Shown here in pieces: positions 10,505 to 21,036 of a stretch of 64,000 nt of DNA. Origin of the DNA: Shinisaurus crocodilurus (lineage: Eukaryota; Chordata; Lepidosauria; Squamata; Shinisauridae); contig CM037879.1 in the NCBI GenBank assembly GCA_021292165.1, positions 119,663,473 to 119,727,472 on the forward strand. Direction: 5' to 3'. Below the pieces are notes generated by a model. That model had not been told where the DNA came from and made no database searches. It was given only the letters and a program-made list of their open reading frames with translations. Position 1 is the first letter of the stretch, and the number at the start of each line of letters is the position of its first letter. The position numbers and the translations under genes are program-made.

Positions 10505-10745
10505 CTATTTTATTTATTTATTTATTATATTTATACCCCGCCTTTTTTCCTGCAAGGAACCCAAGGCGGCTTACATAATCCTCCTCCTCTCCATTTTATC
10601 CTCACAACAACCCTGTGAGGTAGGTTAGGCTGAGAGTCAGTGACTGGCCCAAAGTCATCCAGTGAGTTTCATGGCCGAGCGGGTACTAGAACCTGGATCT
10701 CCCGAGTCCCAGTCCAACACTCTAACCACTACGCCACACTGGCTC
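10505..10745 (-). mobile_element. tRNA-derived SINE with LINE-like tail (SINE-A), minus strand
   Basis: Read on the minus strand it starts with a tRNA-like head (AGCCAGTGTGGCGTAGTGGT, with a pol III box A-like motif), then AGTGTTGGACTGGGACTCGG and a box B-like motif. The body contains GAAACTCACTGGATGACTTT and TTGTTGTGAGGATAAAATGG, and it ends in GCCGCCTTGGGTTCCTTGC plus an (AAAT)n tail. A second near-complete copy lies on the plus strand at 29740-29978, and interrupted copies occur at 25420 and 42361. It is transcribed by pol III and does not encode a protein. Confidence 0.85.
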
Positions 10746-11289
10746 TACTTCCTCTCAAATGCCCTACACTCTATGACTTCCCCCATCCCATCCTTTTCCT
10801 TCCTCCTTAGTCTTTTCTCCCTATTTTCTTCCCCATTCCCCCCTTATCTTTATTATAATTGATTGGATTAATTTGAATATAACTGGAAGCTTGTGCTAGT
10901 TAGGACAAATGCTTATTGGTGGGTAGGATGGCTTGGGAGGAATGGCGATTTAATATTGCATACATAAATAAAAACAAACAGCAGAAGTTCAAATGCTTTA
11001 AAAATATTTACACTGCAACATTTAAGTGATAAATCAGTTATTTTAATCAGATAAAACACTTTTGATAGATTAAAAAGGTGTCCAAATTAACCCAACAACA
11101 CAGGGTTTTTTTGCTTTAAAAAAACTGTAAGTATGTATAAAAACTGCAGAAAGGCTAGCCCCATCTTACATAGAGATAAGGCCTATTGATGGCAATGGAA
11201 CTTGCTCCCAGTATGTGTGTATAGAATTGCAGTCCCATCCACACAGACACGTATTATAAATTGTGACTCCTTAGTGAACTAACCATGTA
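10746..11289. other. Unique DNA with an FB2 fragment at 11170-11240
   Basis: The segment near 11180-11235 (CTATTGATGGCAATGGAACT, then GAATTGCAGTCCC) is an eroded FB2 copy. The rest is AT-rich and unassigned. Confidence 0.4.
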
Positions 11290-11660
11290 ATCCCCTCTGC
11301 ACCTATGCATCTGAAACTGGGCAGGTTTCATTTTCTCAGAAAGGTCTACTTACTAATAGGATTTTTATTCCCATTTTTATTATCACTACTGTACCTCCGG
11401 ACTGATTCATTTGGCTGCTTTTATTTTATTATATTGTGTTTGTATTACTTACTAATTTAATGATACTTTTGGTTTTAAGATGATTGTTTTTATTCTGTTT
11501 GTTTTCTCTTGTAAACCTCCTGAGGAGCCTTTGGCTGATGGGCGGTGTAGAAATATATTAAATAAATAAAAATTTATTAAATAAATAAATAAAGCTTTCT
11601 GGGAAAGCTCGCCCCCCCCCAACACAGTCAGCACACACTCACTTTGCCCCCTCGCAAAAG
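11290..11660 (+). repeat. Composite repeat, copy B
   Basis: Near-identical to 6278-6684 across the family R left block, the L2-like tail and the segment ending CCCCCTCGCAAAAG. It lacks an AT-rich stretch in the tail and ACACATGC near the end. No right-hand family R block follows, so this copy is either truncated or a secondary duplicate. Confidence 0.7.
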
Positions 11661-11679
11661 TGCATGTGTGAGTGTGTAC

Positions 11680-11757
11680 ATGTCTTCTCAGAAGTAAGTC
11701 CCATTGTCTTTAATGGGGTTTACTCTTAGGTAAGCATATACAAGATTGCAGCCTAAA
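11680..11757. repeat. Palindromic repeat, family FB2
   Basis: It contains CTTCTCAGAAGTAAGTCCCATTG, then TAATGGGGTTTACTCTTAGG and AAGATTGCAGCC, matching the family core seen at 24372 and 7311. Confidence 0.6.
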
Positions 11758-12632
11758 TCTAAAAGCTTCACTGATAAGCCCATACAGATAAAAAATATTT
11801 GGGTACAATACAAAACACATTCCATCTCACCATATAATGGCTCTGTTATGGGCATTATTAAGATGAAATGGTACTCAATGCCTTCAGTCAGTTGCACTGC
11901 CTTTATGGAATTTACCAACCATTTTTGCTTCCTGTAAAACTACATATTTTAAGTTGTAATTGTTTCAAAGCAAATAACTTCTTATTTTTAAGGTGAAAGC
12001 CATGCACTTTTCAATAATCCCTTTCAACACTAACATATGGAGTTACTTCTCTGTTGTCTCTGTTACACAATCGTTATGTTAATTTTATATCAACCAGATC
12101 ACTTTGTTAGAATAAAGTTATCATTTATCATTTACAAAACCTACGTTGGGGTGTAACATTTAAAGAATGCAATTGAGTGCCAACACATAGTTTGAAAAAT
12201 GAACCCTCCCATCTGTTCCTTCCCACTCCTACCTTATGGCTGGCATTTAGTTTAAAGAACAACAAAGTCACCGGGACCCATTACACTGAAGACTTAAACA
12301 GGAAGATATTGCAGGGGTATATGAAATATCTTCACTGTAATAGAAAGAGAGATTTGAACACACTATCCTGGAAGGTTACTGCCATGTGCAAAATATGTGT
12401 TTGCGCAGGAAAACAAACGTAGTGCACCTGCTGCTGTTTTACAACAGCATAAGGAAGAACTATGATTAAAAGTGAATGTCTTTGTAATTTTCACTGGGTA
12501 TTGGCATTCCCTTCCTGCAGTAGAAAAATGTCTTATCAGCCTTCCAACTTTAGCTGGAAAGAACATCATGTGTGTGTGGGGGGAGAGCTTTGCTTTCAAA
12601 CTTCAGGTCTGCCTGCAGGAGTTGTGCTAATG
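11758..12632. other. No recognised feature
   Basis: AT-rich unique sequence without a gene or named repeat. Confidence 0.4.
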
Positions 12633-12640
12633 AATGAGCA

Positions 12641-12783
12641 CAACTTTCTCCAACCTGAAGCCCTCCAGGTGTTTTGGACTACAACTCCCAGTATTCCTGA
12701 CTATTAGTCATACTGGCTGGGGCTGATGGCAGTTGAACTTGAAGGGCCAAAACATTTGGAGGATGCTAGGTAGGGGGAGGCTG
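12641..12783. mobile_element. Foldback MITE, hAT-type, family FB1
   Basis: The core reads TTTTGGACTACAACTCCCAG, and the right arm ends in GTAGGGGGAGGCTG, the complement of the family start. The flanks AATGAGCA (12633-12640) and AATTAGCA (12784-12791) match at 7 of 8 positions. Confidence 0.75.
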
Positions 12784-12834
12784 AATTAGCAGATAGGCAG
12801 TAGAATTCAGCTGGAGTCGGAGGAAAGATGGTAG

Positions 12835-13525
12835 CTCAGTTCAGACATTAAAACAAACATAGATTGTGAACCCTAACTATGCTTTGGCATGAGTCTGTGA
12901 TGGGCCAGCAAATCAAAATCGTAGTCTGAAGTGGATGTGCAGACGGTGGACTGTGCTAACTTTGTTTTGCTGTGATGCCATTGCTAGGATCACTAGGATT
13001 CTGGAGAACCGGGACTATAAAAAGGGGAGTGCTAGGGACTGGAGAATCAGCAATTTTCAAACTTCCCTAAATTTTCTGAAAATTACTTTGAAGCTCGTTT
13101 TGGCTTGCCCCTGCTTTGTTTTTGACATGTTTTTCAGCTCCTTTGAATGGGAAAAGTGCACCTTTCAAATGGGGAAGATGTGTATTTCTGTTTGTATTTT
13201 TGAAAAGTGTGCACAATGCAATTGCAAATTTGGGAATTTGGGAAAATTTCTCCAAAACAAGCACTTCTGCTTGCATTTACATTTGGGATTGGGAACAGGA
13301 CATGTTTGCATGATTTGTGAACAACAGAAACAAAATTCTTGTTTCCATAGGAAGCGCTGAACAGATGAAAAAAACATGAAAACAGCCAGCTTGTGTGTTT
13401 CGACTTTTAAACCATGGTTTGTGATCTAAACTACTGTTATGGCAAAACATGGTATGGTGTGATAGACAAACATGACTATGGCTTGGCTGAGATATAATGG
13501 CAAACCATGATCTGGTGTGACATTG
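12835..13525. repeat. Probable old foldback element around an AT-rich core
   Basis: CAGTTCAGACATTAAAACAA opens the left part. The right part (13400-13525) repeatedly carries AAACCATGGTTTGTG and GGCAAACCATGATCTGGTGT. Both phrases are typical of a palindromic element family of lizards. The middle (13060-13360) has Phe/Lys-rich shadows but no domain, and resembles an AT-rich repeat also seen at 58900-59160. Boundaries are uncertain. Confidence 0.35.
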
Positions 13526-14045
13526 TGACAAATATGCTGAAGCTGAACCCCGACAAGACCGAGGTACTTCTGGTGGGGGACAAGGGGAGGTTAGGGGATG
13601 TTGACCTGGTGCTGAATGGGGTACATCTACCCCTGAAGGACCAGGTCCACAGCTTGGGGGTCATTCTAGACTCCCAGCTGTCCATGGAGGCTCAGGTGGC
13701 AGCTGTGAGCCGGGCAGCGCTGTATCAACTCCATCTGATACGGCAGCTGCGCCCCTACCTTCCTAATCATCTGCTCCCTTCAGTGGTTCATGCCTTGGTC
13801 TCCTCTCGCCTAGACTACTGTAATGCGCTCTACGTGGGGTTACCCTTGAAGAAGGTTCGGAAGCTACAGCTGGTACAGAACGCGGCGGCTCGCCTGGTTA
13901 AAGGCAGCCGGCCAGCTGGCGGCGGGATCACATCATGCCAGTGCTCAAGGAGCTACACGGCTACCAGTTGCTTGCCGAGCTGAATTCAAGGTGTTGGCTT
14001 TGAACTTTAAAACCCTATACGGCTCCGGTCCAGTCTCAACAATAC
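13519..14045 (+). pseudogene. L2-type LINE, reverse transcriptase C-terminal part (upstream fragment)
   Basis: The open frame from 13507 encodes MLKLNPDKTEVLLVG, then HSLGVILDSQLSMEAQV, and SRLDYCNALYVGLP followed by LQLVQNAAARLV. These are the conserved blocks just downstream of the catalytic YADD motif in L2-type non-LTR reverse transcriptases. The enzyme copies LINE RNA at a nicked target. The frame degrades after the VKGSRP stretch (a frameshift near 13915), and the homology stops at about 14045, where a CR1 fragment begins. The upstream RT and endonuclease domains are absent, so this is a 5'-truncated, dead copy. It resumes at about 14600. Confidence 0.85.
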
Positions 14046-14049
14046 TACA

Positions 14050-14598
14050 AGTGAGAAGGATCTTGGAATTGTGGTAGATCACAAACTGAATATGAGCCAG
14101 CAATGCGATGTGGCTGCAAAGAAGGCAAATGCAATTTTGGGCTGTATTAATAGAAGTATAGCTTCCAAATCGCGGGAAGTGATAATTCCCCTTTACTCGG
14201 CACTGGTTAGGCCTCATCTTGAGTACTGCGTCCAGTTCTGGGCACCTCACTTTAAGAAGGACATAGACAAACTGGAGAGGGTTCAGAGGAGGGCAACAAG
14301 GATGATAAAGGGACTGGAAACAAGGCCCTATGAGGAGAGACTGAAAGAACTGGGCATGTTTAGCCTTCAGAAGAGGAGACTGAGGGGAGATATGATCGCA
14401 CTCTTCCAGTATTTGAAGGGATGTCACACAGAGGAGGGCAAAGATCTCTTCTCGTTCATCCCAGTTTGCAGGACACGGAATAATGGGCTCAAGTTACAGG
14501 AACCTAGATTCCACCTAAACATCAGGAAAAATTTCCTGACTGTCAGAGCAATAAGACAATGGAATCAACTACCTAGGGAGGTGGTGGGCTCTCCCAGC
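14050..14598 (+). pseudogene. CR1 LINE, reverse transcriptase C-terminal fragment, inside the L2 copy
   Basis: The open frame from 14071 (204 residues) opens in phase with [20 protein letters not shown] just upstream. It continues with [20 protein letters not shown], then [17 protein letters not shown] and [16 protein letters not shown], and on through [21 protein letters not shown]. This is the signature of the CR1 ORF2 C-terminus. The frame stays open for almost the whole fragment, so it is less decayed than many old copies. CR1 insertions normally include the 3' UTR and its short terminal repeat, but this piece stops at about 14595 inside the coding region and passes straight back into L2. 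It is therefore either an atypical insertion or a chimera formed by template switching. Confidence 0.85.
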
Positions 14599-14599
14599 G

Positions 14600-14990
14600 G
14601 AGCGTCTCCAGCAACACCAAGTGGGCCGCTCAACAAGATCTGCCACAGACGGCCTTCTCCTTGTCCCTTCAGCCAGAGCAGCTAGACTGGTCGGGACGAG
14701 GAAGAGGGCCTTCTCTGTGGCAGCCCCCGTACTATGGAACTCTCTCCCAAGTGACCTCCGCCATGCCCCCTCTCTGCTGAGCTTCCGCCGCTCATTAAAA
14801 ACTTGGTTATTCAGGCGGGAATATGGGGTGGGCTAAGATTTTAAAATTTTATACTGTTTTAATGTATTTTAATGAAGAAAAATGTTTTAATGTATTTTAT
14901 TCTGTTTTATTTTCTGTACATCGCCCAGGGTGGCCGGTTTGCCGGCCAGATGGGCGATAAATAAATGCAAATAATAAATAAATAAAATAT
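14600..14990 (+). pseudogene. L2-type LINE, C-terminal end and 3' tail (downstream fragment)
   Basis: The frame near 14621-14836 encodes RLVGTRKRAFSVAAPVLWNS, then LPSDLRHAPSLLSFRRSL, KTWLFRREYG and a stop. These are the last residues of L2 ORF2. A 3' UTR follows with TGTTTTAATGTATTTTA repeats, CATCGCCCAGGGTGGCCGG and a tail of AAATAAA units. It is the continuation of the fragment at 13519-14045, separated by the CR1 piece. Confidence 0.85.
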
Positions 14991-16429
14991 TTGCCCCAGA
15001 AACCTTTGCATCTTGCAAGACTCCTGCACAAACCAGCATAATAGGCTAACTTGCAAATATGTATCCAAAACAGAGTTATTGGTCTTCCACATTTTCTTCA
15101 TAAACTGTAACTCTCCTAAGCTATAATTTTCATAGAGAAACAAATGATATATTAAAATGTATTATCATATGAAGGTTGAATCAGTTTGATTCTAACAGAA
15201 GCATTTGGGCTGACATACTGTGACTTTTGACAGAACCTTTTACTGACCTAGGAGCCTGCCATTGTTAAAGGAATCTTAAGAAAAGCAAAATGTTTCCCAG
15301 CTGAACTCAGGAAAGGCCAACAGGTGCTTCAGATGAGAATGGTGGGAAAAAAGATAACTGCTCACTGGCCTATTGTACATTTTCAGTGTATGACACAAAT
15401 AAGTGAACATAAAATATTGTAAGGAAAAACACACACAATAAGCCTGCAGAAGAGAAGCAGATGTTATACTGTTTTGAATTGAAGCATGGGTCAAAAAGTT
15501 GACAAGATATGAAGTAAAATATTACTCCCCAAATCATAGCTGGGAACTTTACCTATCCTTGCAGAACCAAATATTGCTTCTCACAGGATTCAAGTTCTGT
15601 CTTCAGAAGGACAATGGCACCAGTCCTCACATTGACTTTTCTGCTCCATTTTGCTCCTAGATCAGAAATGTTATTGTGTCAGATATTTTACTACTTTAAA
15701 GGCAATGCTCCTAAAAGATTCTTAAAAAGCTTTTGAAAATGTGTTTTGTTTGTAACAATGATGTGTTATGTAGGTTCAATGCTCTTATATAAAATCTGAA
15801 TCATGTAGAAACTGCTTAAGATTTTGAAGTAAAAGATGAAAAGAAATGTCAGATCTCAGAGGCCTCTATTTAAAAGCTCTTAAATGTTAATACCAGGAAT
15901 TTTGTAAACTTACAAATTCCATGGTGACACTTTGTTCCTGGAATATTGCATGGGATATGTTACCCGCTGATCCATGGTTAAGCTAAATACAGAAATCCCA
16001 TATCATAATATTCCTAGGCAAGGAGAAATATGTCACAACATGCATGAGGTTAGAGTAAGCCACCATCTTGCACACTCAATTTCCCTTCCCTCTTCCTGTC
16101 ACTCCTGCTATTTCCTCTGCCTCTTCTTGTTTGGAGTCTGAACCTGGTAGTATCTATGCAGGTCGCAAAATGACATCAAATTTTGATTGAATGAGCCCTT
16201 TCTTGGTCATGAAAGCAACTATTAAATATTTTAAAAGTGTACCTAACATAGATGGTGACTGTAGTAGTCAGAGGGTCTGGTGGCCCTGGGACATGTAGAA
16301 ATAAGAATCTGGATACAGAATAAACTTAACAAATGTAGAACTGAATGTTCAGGTTCCTTCTCTGCATACAGCAACAGGCAGCTGTATAGCATACATGGCA
16401 TACTAATTCATTAAATTGTTTGGCCTGGA
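14991..16429. other. Unique AT-rich DNA
   Basis: About 1.4 kb without recognised repeats or genes. The interval is flanked by repeats on both sides but has none inside that I can see. Confidence 0.4.
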
Positions 16430-16725
16430 CTTGGACCCAGAGCTGCCCTTCTGTGAATAGAAGGACTTCTTCCATTTGCATGGGAATGGCCTTTGATGCA
16501 GTGGAGGTTCCTGCTGATGGAAGTGGAGGGTAAGGAATTTTTGCTGATTCCCTCTTCCCCCTGAAACTCTGTGTGCCACCTTCCATGCTGTTCTGGAGCG
16601 TTCCCAACCCCCTAAAGCAGATTGTGTGTGTGTGTGTGTGTGTGTGTGCGCGTGCATGCACGTGTGTGCGCGCACACACAGAGACGTAAGGGGGAGATCT
16701 GCTCACAGGATATTTGGATCCAACC
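16430..16725 (-). repeat. Possible interspersed element sharing the GGTTGGATCC end
   Basis: The right end, on the minus strand, reads AGGGTTGGATCCAAATATCC. Similar openings occur on the plus strand at 21235 (GGGTTGGATCTGAATTT) and 38580 (GGGTTGGATCCAGAATTT), each followed by about 170-240 bp of pyrimidine-rich sequence. I infer a repeat family from the three shared openings but cannot name it. Confidence 0.3.
16623..16680. repeat. Alternating purine-pyrimidine tract, GT/GC/AC
   Basis: 58 bases of unbroken pyrimidine-purine steps: a (TG)n run, a centre containing GCGCGTGCATGCACGTG, then GCGCGCACACACA. The frame shadows show His-Thr runs on the minus strand. Confidence 0.9.
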
Positions 16726-17889
16726 CTATGTATAATCATGTCATAACAAAGAAGGTTAAAATTAAAATTAAGTGTTTGTAAGAAATCAAGGTCCTGTTCC
16801 AAAAGAACAGTCAAATCATGTAGAAACTGCTTTAGGAAAGCGGTTTAGTTAGCAAGCATAGCAATATTTTTTCTGTATCATTCAAACACAGAGCAACAAG
16901 CACTAGCATTCCCTAATATACCCAATGTTTCTGTCTACTTAGTCAACAGAAAGGCAAACAAAGAGTTTATAGCATGGTTTCATAATGGCTTCATTCAGCA
17001 TTTCACAAGCCACTGGGGACTTCACCTAATGAATTTAACACAAGCACTTAATGTAATTTTAAGCCACACTGTATTGATAGGCTACAAGCTATTCTTCTTG
17101 ACCTAAGGACTCTCAGCTTCAGGCTGTCTGTTTACCTGTCAATTAAATTGTTCAGGGCCTCACTGGCAGCCTGACTTGGCTATTATGTGTGCAGTGTACT
17201 GTGGAGGAGGTGAGTGAAAAGTTATTAAATATGTGTATGTACAGAACCTATATATTTTGTTAGCTAGACAGTGGTGAAATTGCACTGTTTTATAAGTTCA
17301 TTTGTTGCTCATCCCTCTCTGGCTTTCACCATCGCCTTGTTTTAGCCTCCTGTGCATGATTAACTGCTTTGTCCATCATCCCAAACTCAAGGTTAACCTA
17401 AGGTCTCCTTCAGGTCGGTGGACCATGTAATAGAAATCAGTTTGGATGGGCTATGTCATGAGAACATTAGAAACTCTGGGGGTGGAATGATGCTCATTTC
17501 CCCCCATTATTTTCCCTTGGGGTGGATCCTGTAAGGCTTAAGTGTGGGCATTATAAACTTTTAAATAAATAGGGGTGTTACAACTCATATCAGATACCAT
17601 TCTAAAAACCATTCTGATTGGGAAAGCATACATCATTCAAAGGTTGAAAGTCAAAACTCATCACAGAAGGCAATGAAGAGGTATAGAAGGGATATGCTTT
17701 CAAAATCTACCTAAAAATAATATGGACATTAGGATCTTGAAATGTTATCTGAGATAGCTACATGCATCTATTTATTTTAACACCAAATCATAATTTCAGC
17801 TAAAACAAATCTGGGGCTATTCATAATCCAGTTTTAGGAGAACGTTTACTTTTAGTGGAGCTGCTTTTTCATATCTGTTGTAATTTCTC
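16726..17889. other. Unique DNA
   Basis: No gene or recognised repeat. Confidence 0.4.
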
Positions 17890-17990
17890 TTTATTGATAT
17901 GCTTTTATTTTAAAACTTCTTGTAAGCCTCCCTGAATTAATTTATAAAGAAAAGCAGCCTATAAAGCTTAAGCAAATCAATCAATAGATA
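17890..17990 (+). repeat. Old LINE 3' tail fragment
   Basis: ACTTCTTGTAAGCCTCCCTG followed by AGCAGCCTATAAAGCTTAAG and AAATCAATCAATAGA has the layout of the L2-like tails found at 6500 and 57760, though eroded. Confidence 0.4.
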
Positions 17991-18361
17991 AGAAAGGAAT
18001 ATAGTATCATTTCTGTCAACTATAGTATAAACAATGTAAATTGTGGAATCTTCAAAGAAAATTAAGCAAAAGACCTTGAAAATGAGTGGAAGTCTGATGC
18101 AAATTGTGCAAATTCTACATAGCCATAGTTAGCTTGATAGCATGTCAAGATGATGTTTAGGCTTTAGACGTATAGGATAGAGTCTGTGCAGATTTTGCAG
18201 AGGAAAATACTCCTCAGCTGCTGCTTTCTGATAATCATTTTAATATGCAGTTGTCTGAAGTATCATATAAGTACATGTCCCCAAACTGGCCACACACTGA
18301 TCACCTGATCCTGATTTGATTGGGACTTACTTCCTATTCATTGCTCTTAACTGAATCTATC
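17991..18361. other. No recognised feature
   Basis: Unique AT-rich sequence. Confidence 0.4.
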
Positions 18362-18990
18362 TTAATAACATAAGAGCCATGCTAGATTAGACCAGAGGTC
18401 CATCTAGTCCAGCATTCTGTTCACACAGTGGCCAACCAGCTGCTGGTAGGAAACCCACAAGCAGGACATGAGTGCAATAGCCCCCTCCTGCTAATGTTCC
18501 CCAGCAACTGGTGTACATAGGCATACTGCCTCTGATACTGGAGGCAGCATATAGCCATCAGGACTAGTAGCTGTTGATAGCCTCATCTTCCATGAATTCA
18601 TCTACTCCCCTTTTAAAGTCATCTAAATATCTGTGATGTATGAAGAACTTCTTTTTATCTGTCCTGATCTCCCACCAATCAGCTTCATGGGATGACCCTG
18701 GGTTCTAGTATTATGAGAGAGGAAAAGAATGCCTTCCTATTCACTTTCTGCGCACCATGCATAATTTTGTACACCTCTATCATGTCTCTCCTTTCTCGCC
18801 CTTTTTGTAAGCTAAGGAGTCCCAGCTGTAGTAACCTTTCCTCATAGGGTTGTTGCTCCAGCCCCTTGATCTTTTAGTTGCCCCCTTTTTGCAGTTTTCC
18901 CAACTCTATAATATCCTTTTTTTTTAGGTGCAATGACCAGAACTGTACACAGTATTTCAAGTGTGGCTGCATCATAGATTTGTATGAGGG
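18362..18990 (-). pseudogene. CR1 LINE, ORF2 C-terminus and 3' UTR, minus strand
   Basis: Read on the minus strand, bases from about 18850 downward encode PYEERLLQLGLLSLQKGRER and RDMIEVYKIMHGA, the CR1 ORF2 C-terminus, with stops. The 3' UTR follows, containing CAGTTGCTGGGGAACATTAG and GGCCACTGTGTGAACAGAAT, and it ends ATGGCTCTTATGTTATTAAG. The copy is 5'-truncated, as is usual for CR1. The same 3' end is found at 42140-42362, 49757, 50073, 52217 and 61219. Confidence 0.8.
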
Positions 18991-19446
18991 GAGTATGATG
19001 CTGGCAGTTTTTTAATCTTGTATGATGGTGTTTAGGCAGTGTAGTCTATGATGACCCCTTCCAGACATTTTCTTCCATACATTCAAGCAACACGTGGAAA
19101 GGGAGTGGTGCTGCACACCCAAGACCCATCCCAATGTCCCCATCTCTGTCTGTTCCACTCATGACTTTCACCTATTCAGATAAAAGGTCTGAACATGCTT
19201 GGAATCCTTCATTCAATCGGAAATCTAGATCGCACAGGGCTTCTGGTCATGTGAAGGCTTCTAAAAGTGGTCAGCTAAACATGCAAAGAATCCCCCTTCA
19301 GACTTTCACTTTCAACTAGGGAGAGAAATCCATTCAGTTCCCATTTTAATGTGAATTTACCTACTTTTGCATTTCAAACCACTATGAGTTATACTTTGAA
19401 ATTTGTACTTCTCATAATTTTGCAATGGAGTTCGCCAATCAAAAAA
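18991..19446. other. No recognised feature
   Basis: Unique sequence between two CR1-related insertions. Confidence 0.35.
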
Positions 19447-19625
19447 TTATAGAATCATAGAATAGTAGAGTTGGAAGGGGATTATAAGGCCATCGAGTCC
19501 AACCCCCTGCTCAATGCAGGAGAACAGATGTGGGCAGCCCAGGCAGTCACCCATCCAAGCACTGACCCGGCTCACACCTGCTTAGCTTCAGCATGTGGCC
19601 TGCATTATGCGCTCTCCATGCCACC
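19447..19625 (-). mobile_element. 5S-rRNA-derived SINE with CR1 3' tail, minus-strand copy
   Basis: On the minus strand the head contains GAAGCTAAGCAGG and then GCTTGGATGGGTGACTGCC. These correspond to the box A and box C parts of the 5S rRNA internal promoter (GAAGCTAAGCAGG and CTTGGATGGGAGACCGCC in vertebrate 5S). The body then passes into TCCTGCATTGAGCAGGGGG, TTGGACTCGATGGCC and ends CTATTCTATGATTCTATAA, which is the 3' terminal sequence of CR1. A pol III 5S-type head joined to a LINE 3' end is the SINE3 architecture. The head has diverged (GTGTGAGCC where 5S has GTCGGGCC), so it is not a 5S gene. A second copy with the same join lies at 42411-42584. Confidence 0.8.
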
Positions 19626-20740
19626 TGCAGGTAATTCATAAAAAACTGTGTAGATTAGGGGAAATAGCATTCAAAAATGCATTCTGTTAGGAAAATTGCT
19701 TAGAAACATTTGTATATTAGGTAACAATGCATACAAATATGCATGTATTAGGTGAAATGTGCACAAAAATGCTTATATTTTCATCTGAACTTTAAAAAAA
19801 CATCTCAAAGTTCAGGATAAACCAAACTTAAGACTAGAGAAATACTCAAAGACTGAGATGAACCAATTTTAAGATTCGGGAAATGAGCAACTGACAGAAA
19901 GCAAAACTGACAAATTTGTCCATCCCTACCAAATTTGTCCATCCCTGGATGGTCAGGGTAGAGCTGGTGGAAACAGGGATGCTGGAGGCAGGGCTAACAC
20001 ACACGGTCCTGCTCCATGCGTCATTTGAACTTCTGTTTCCTTCATATCACATAAGGAACCTTTGACAGTGATTGGTGAATGCAATAATTTGGGATGGAAA
20101 TGGAATTAGGCCTGCCTTTGAATACTGCAGCGATGGTGACACAGTGAGGTCCCTGACCCTCTGCCTACACACCAGTATGCAATAACATCAACCCTATTCA
20201 ATTAAGAATACACTGAGATTGTTAGAAGAACCAACATATTCCTCCTTGCTGGTTCCAAACACATGTGTAGGACATAATCCTAGCGAGACTTTGTTGATAG
20301 AGCTCAACTGTGTTGCCATGGGAACTATTTTTATGAACTCTTGTGAGCAGCCTCAGCCCACTTGTTGCACTAGGGATCCAACTGTGTGATCAGTTTCCCC
20401 AGCATTGTGGTGCTGGCCATCTCACGTCAGTCAGAGCCTGCCTGCACCACCCACACAGAATACTTTTGCTTAAATCGTACTACGACATACCATGTCTTAC
20501 CTGTTCTGTTCACAACATAATAGTTCATTTTCATTCTTTGTGACTCTTTTCTCAGAGTAAATGGCCTCTTTGAAATACAAAGCCTGGGAAGTAACACTAC
20601 TGGTAATTAGGAATTGAAAAATGTTGTTTAAAGCAATATTAGTTACTGGAGCTGAGGACATGCTGGAATTATAGAAATCAAAGAAGCTGGACTAACTGTA
20701 AGTAAACACCCATCACTTGAAGGGGACCATAATTCGACAG
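19626..20740. other. Unique DNA; AT-rich repeat remnant near 19680-19960
   Basis: The phrases ACAATGCATACAAATATGCAT and GAAATGTGCACAAAAATGC resemble the AT-rich element at 58900-59160. CAAATTTGTCCATCCCTGG near 19930-19945 is directly repeated with the block just before it. The remainder is unassigned. Confidence 0.35.
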
Positions 20741-20868
20741 CAGCCTTCCCCAGCCTGGTGCCTTCAGCTATTTTGGACCAACTCTTATCAGTCACGACCA
20801 GCTTGGCCAATTGTCAGGGATACTGGGAGTTTTTCAAAATGTCTGGAGGAGCAGGTTGGGGAAGGCAG
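20741..20868. mobile_element. Foldback MITE, family FB1
   Basis: It starts CAGCCTTCCCCAGCCTGGTG and ends with the inverse GCAGGTTGGGGAAGGCAG. The arms are eroded in the middle. The flanks match at only 5 of 8 positions, so the target duplication is weak. Confidence 0.65.
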
Positions 20869-20936
20869 TTCTAGAATAATGGGATTTATTTTTTTCTTTG
20901 CCATCACAACCTGGTATATTGGGAAAGATCCACATG

Positions 20937-21036
20937 TTTTGGAGTACAACTCCCATAACCTGTTATCATTGACCATGCTGGCTGGGACTGATGGGAGTTG
21001 TAGTCCAAAATATCCAGAGGGCACCAGGTTGACAAG
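20937..21036. mobile_element. Foldback MITE fragment, family FB1
   Basis: TTTTGGAGTACAACTCCCAT on the left pairs with ATGGGAGTTGTAGTCCAAAA on the right. GAGGGCACCAGGTTG follows. The left terminus is missing. Confidence 0.6.
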
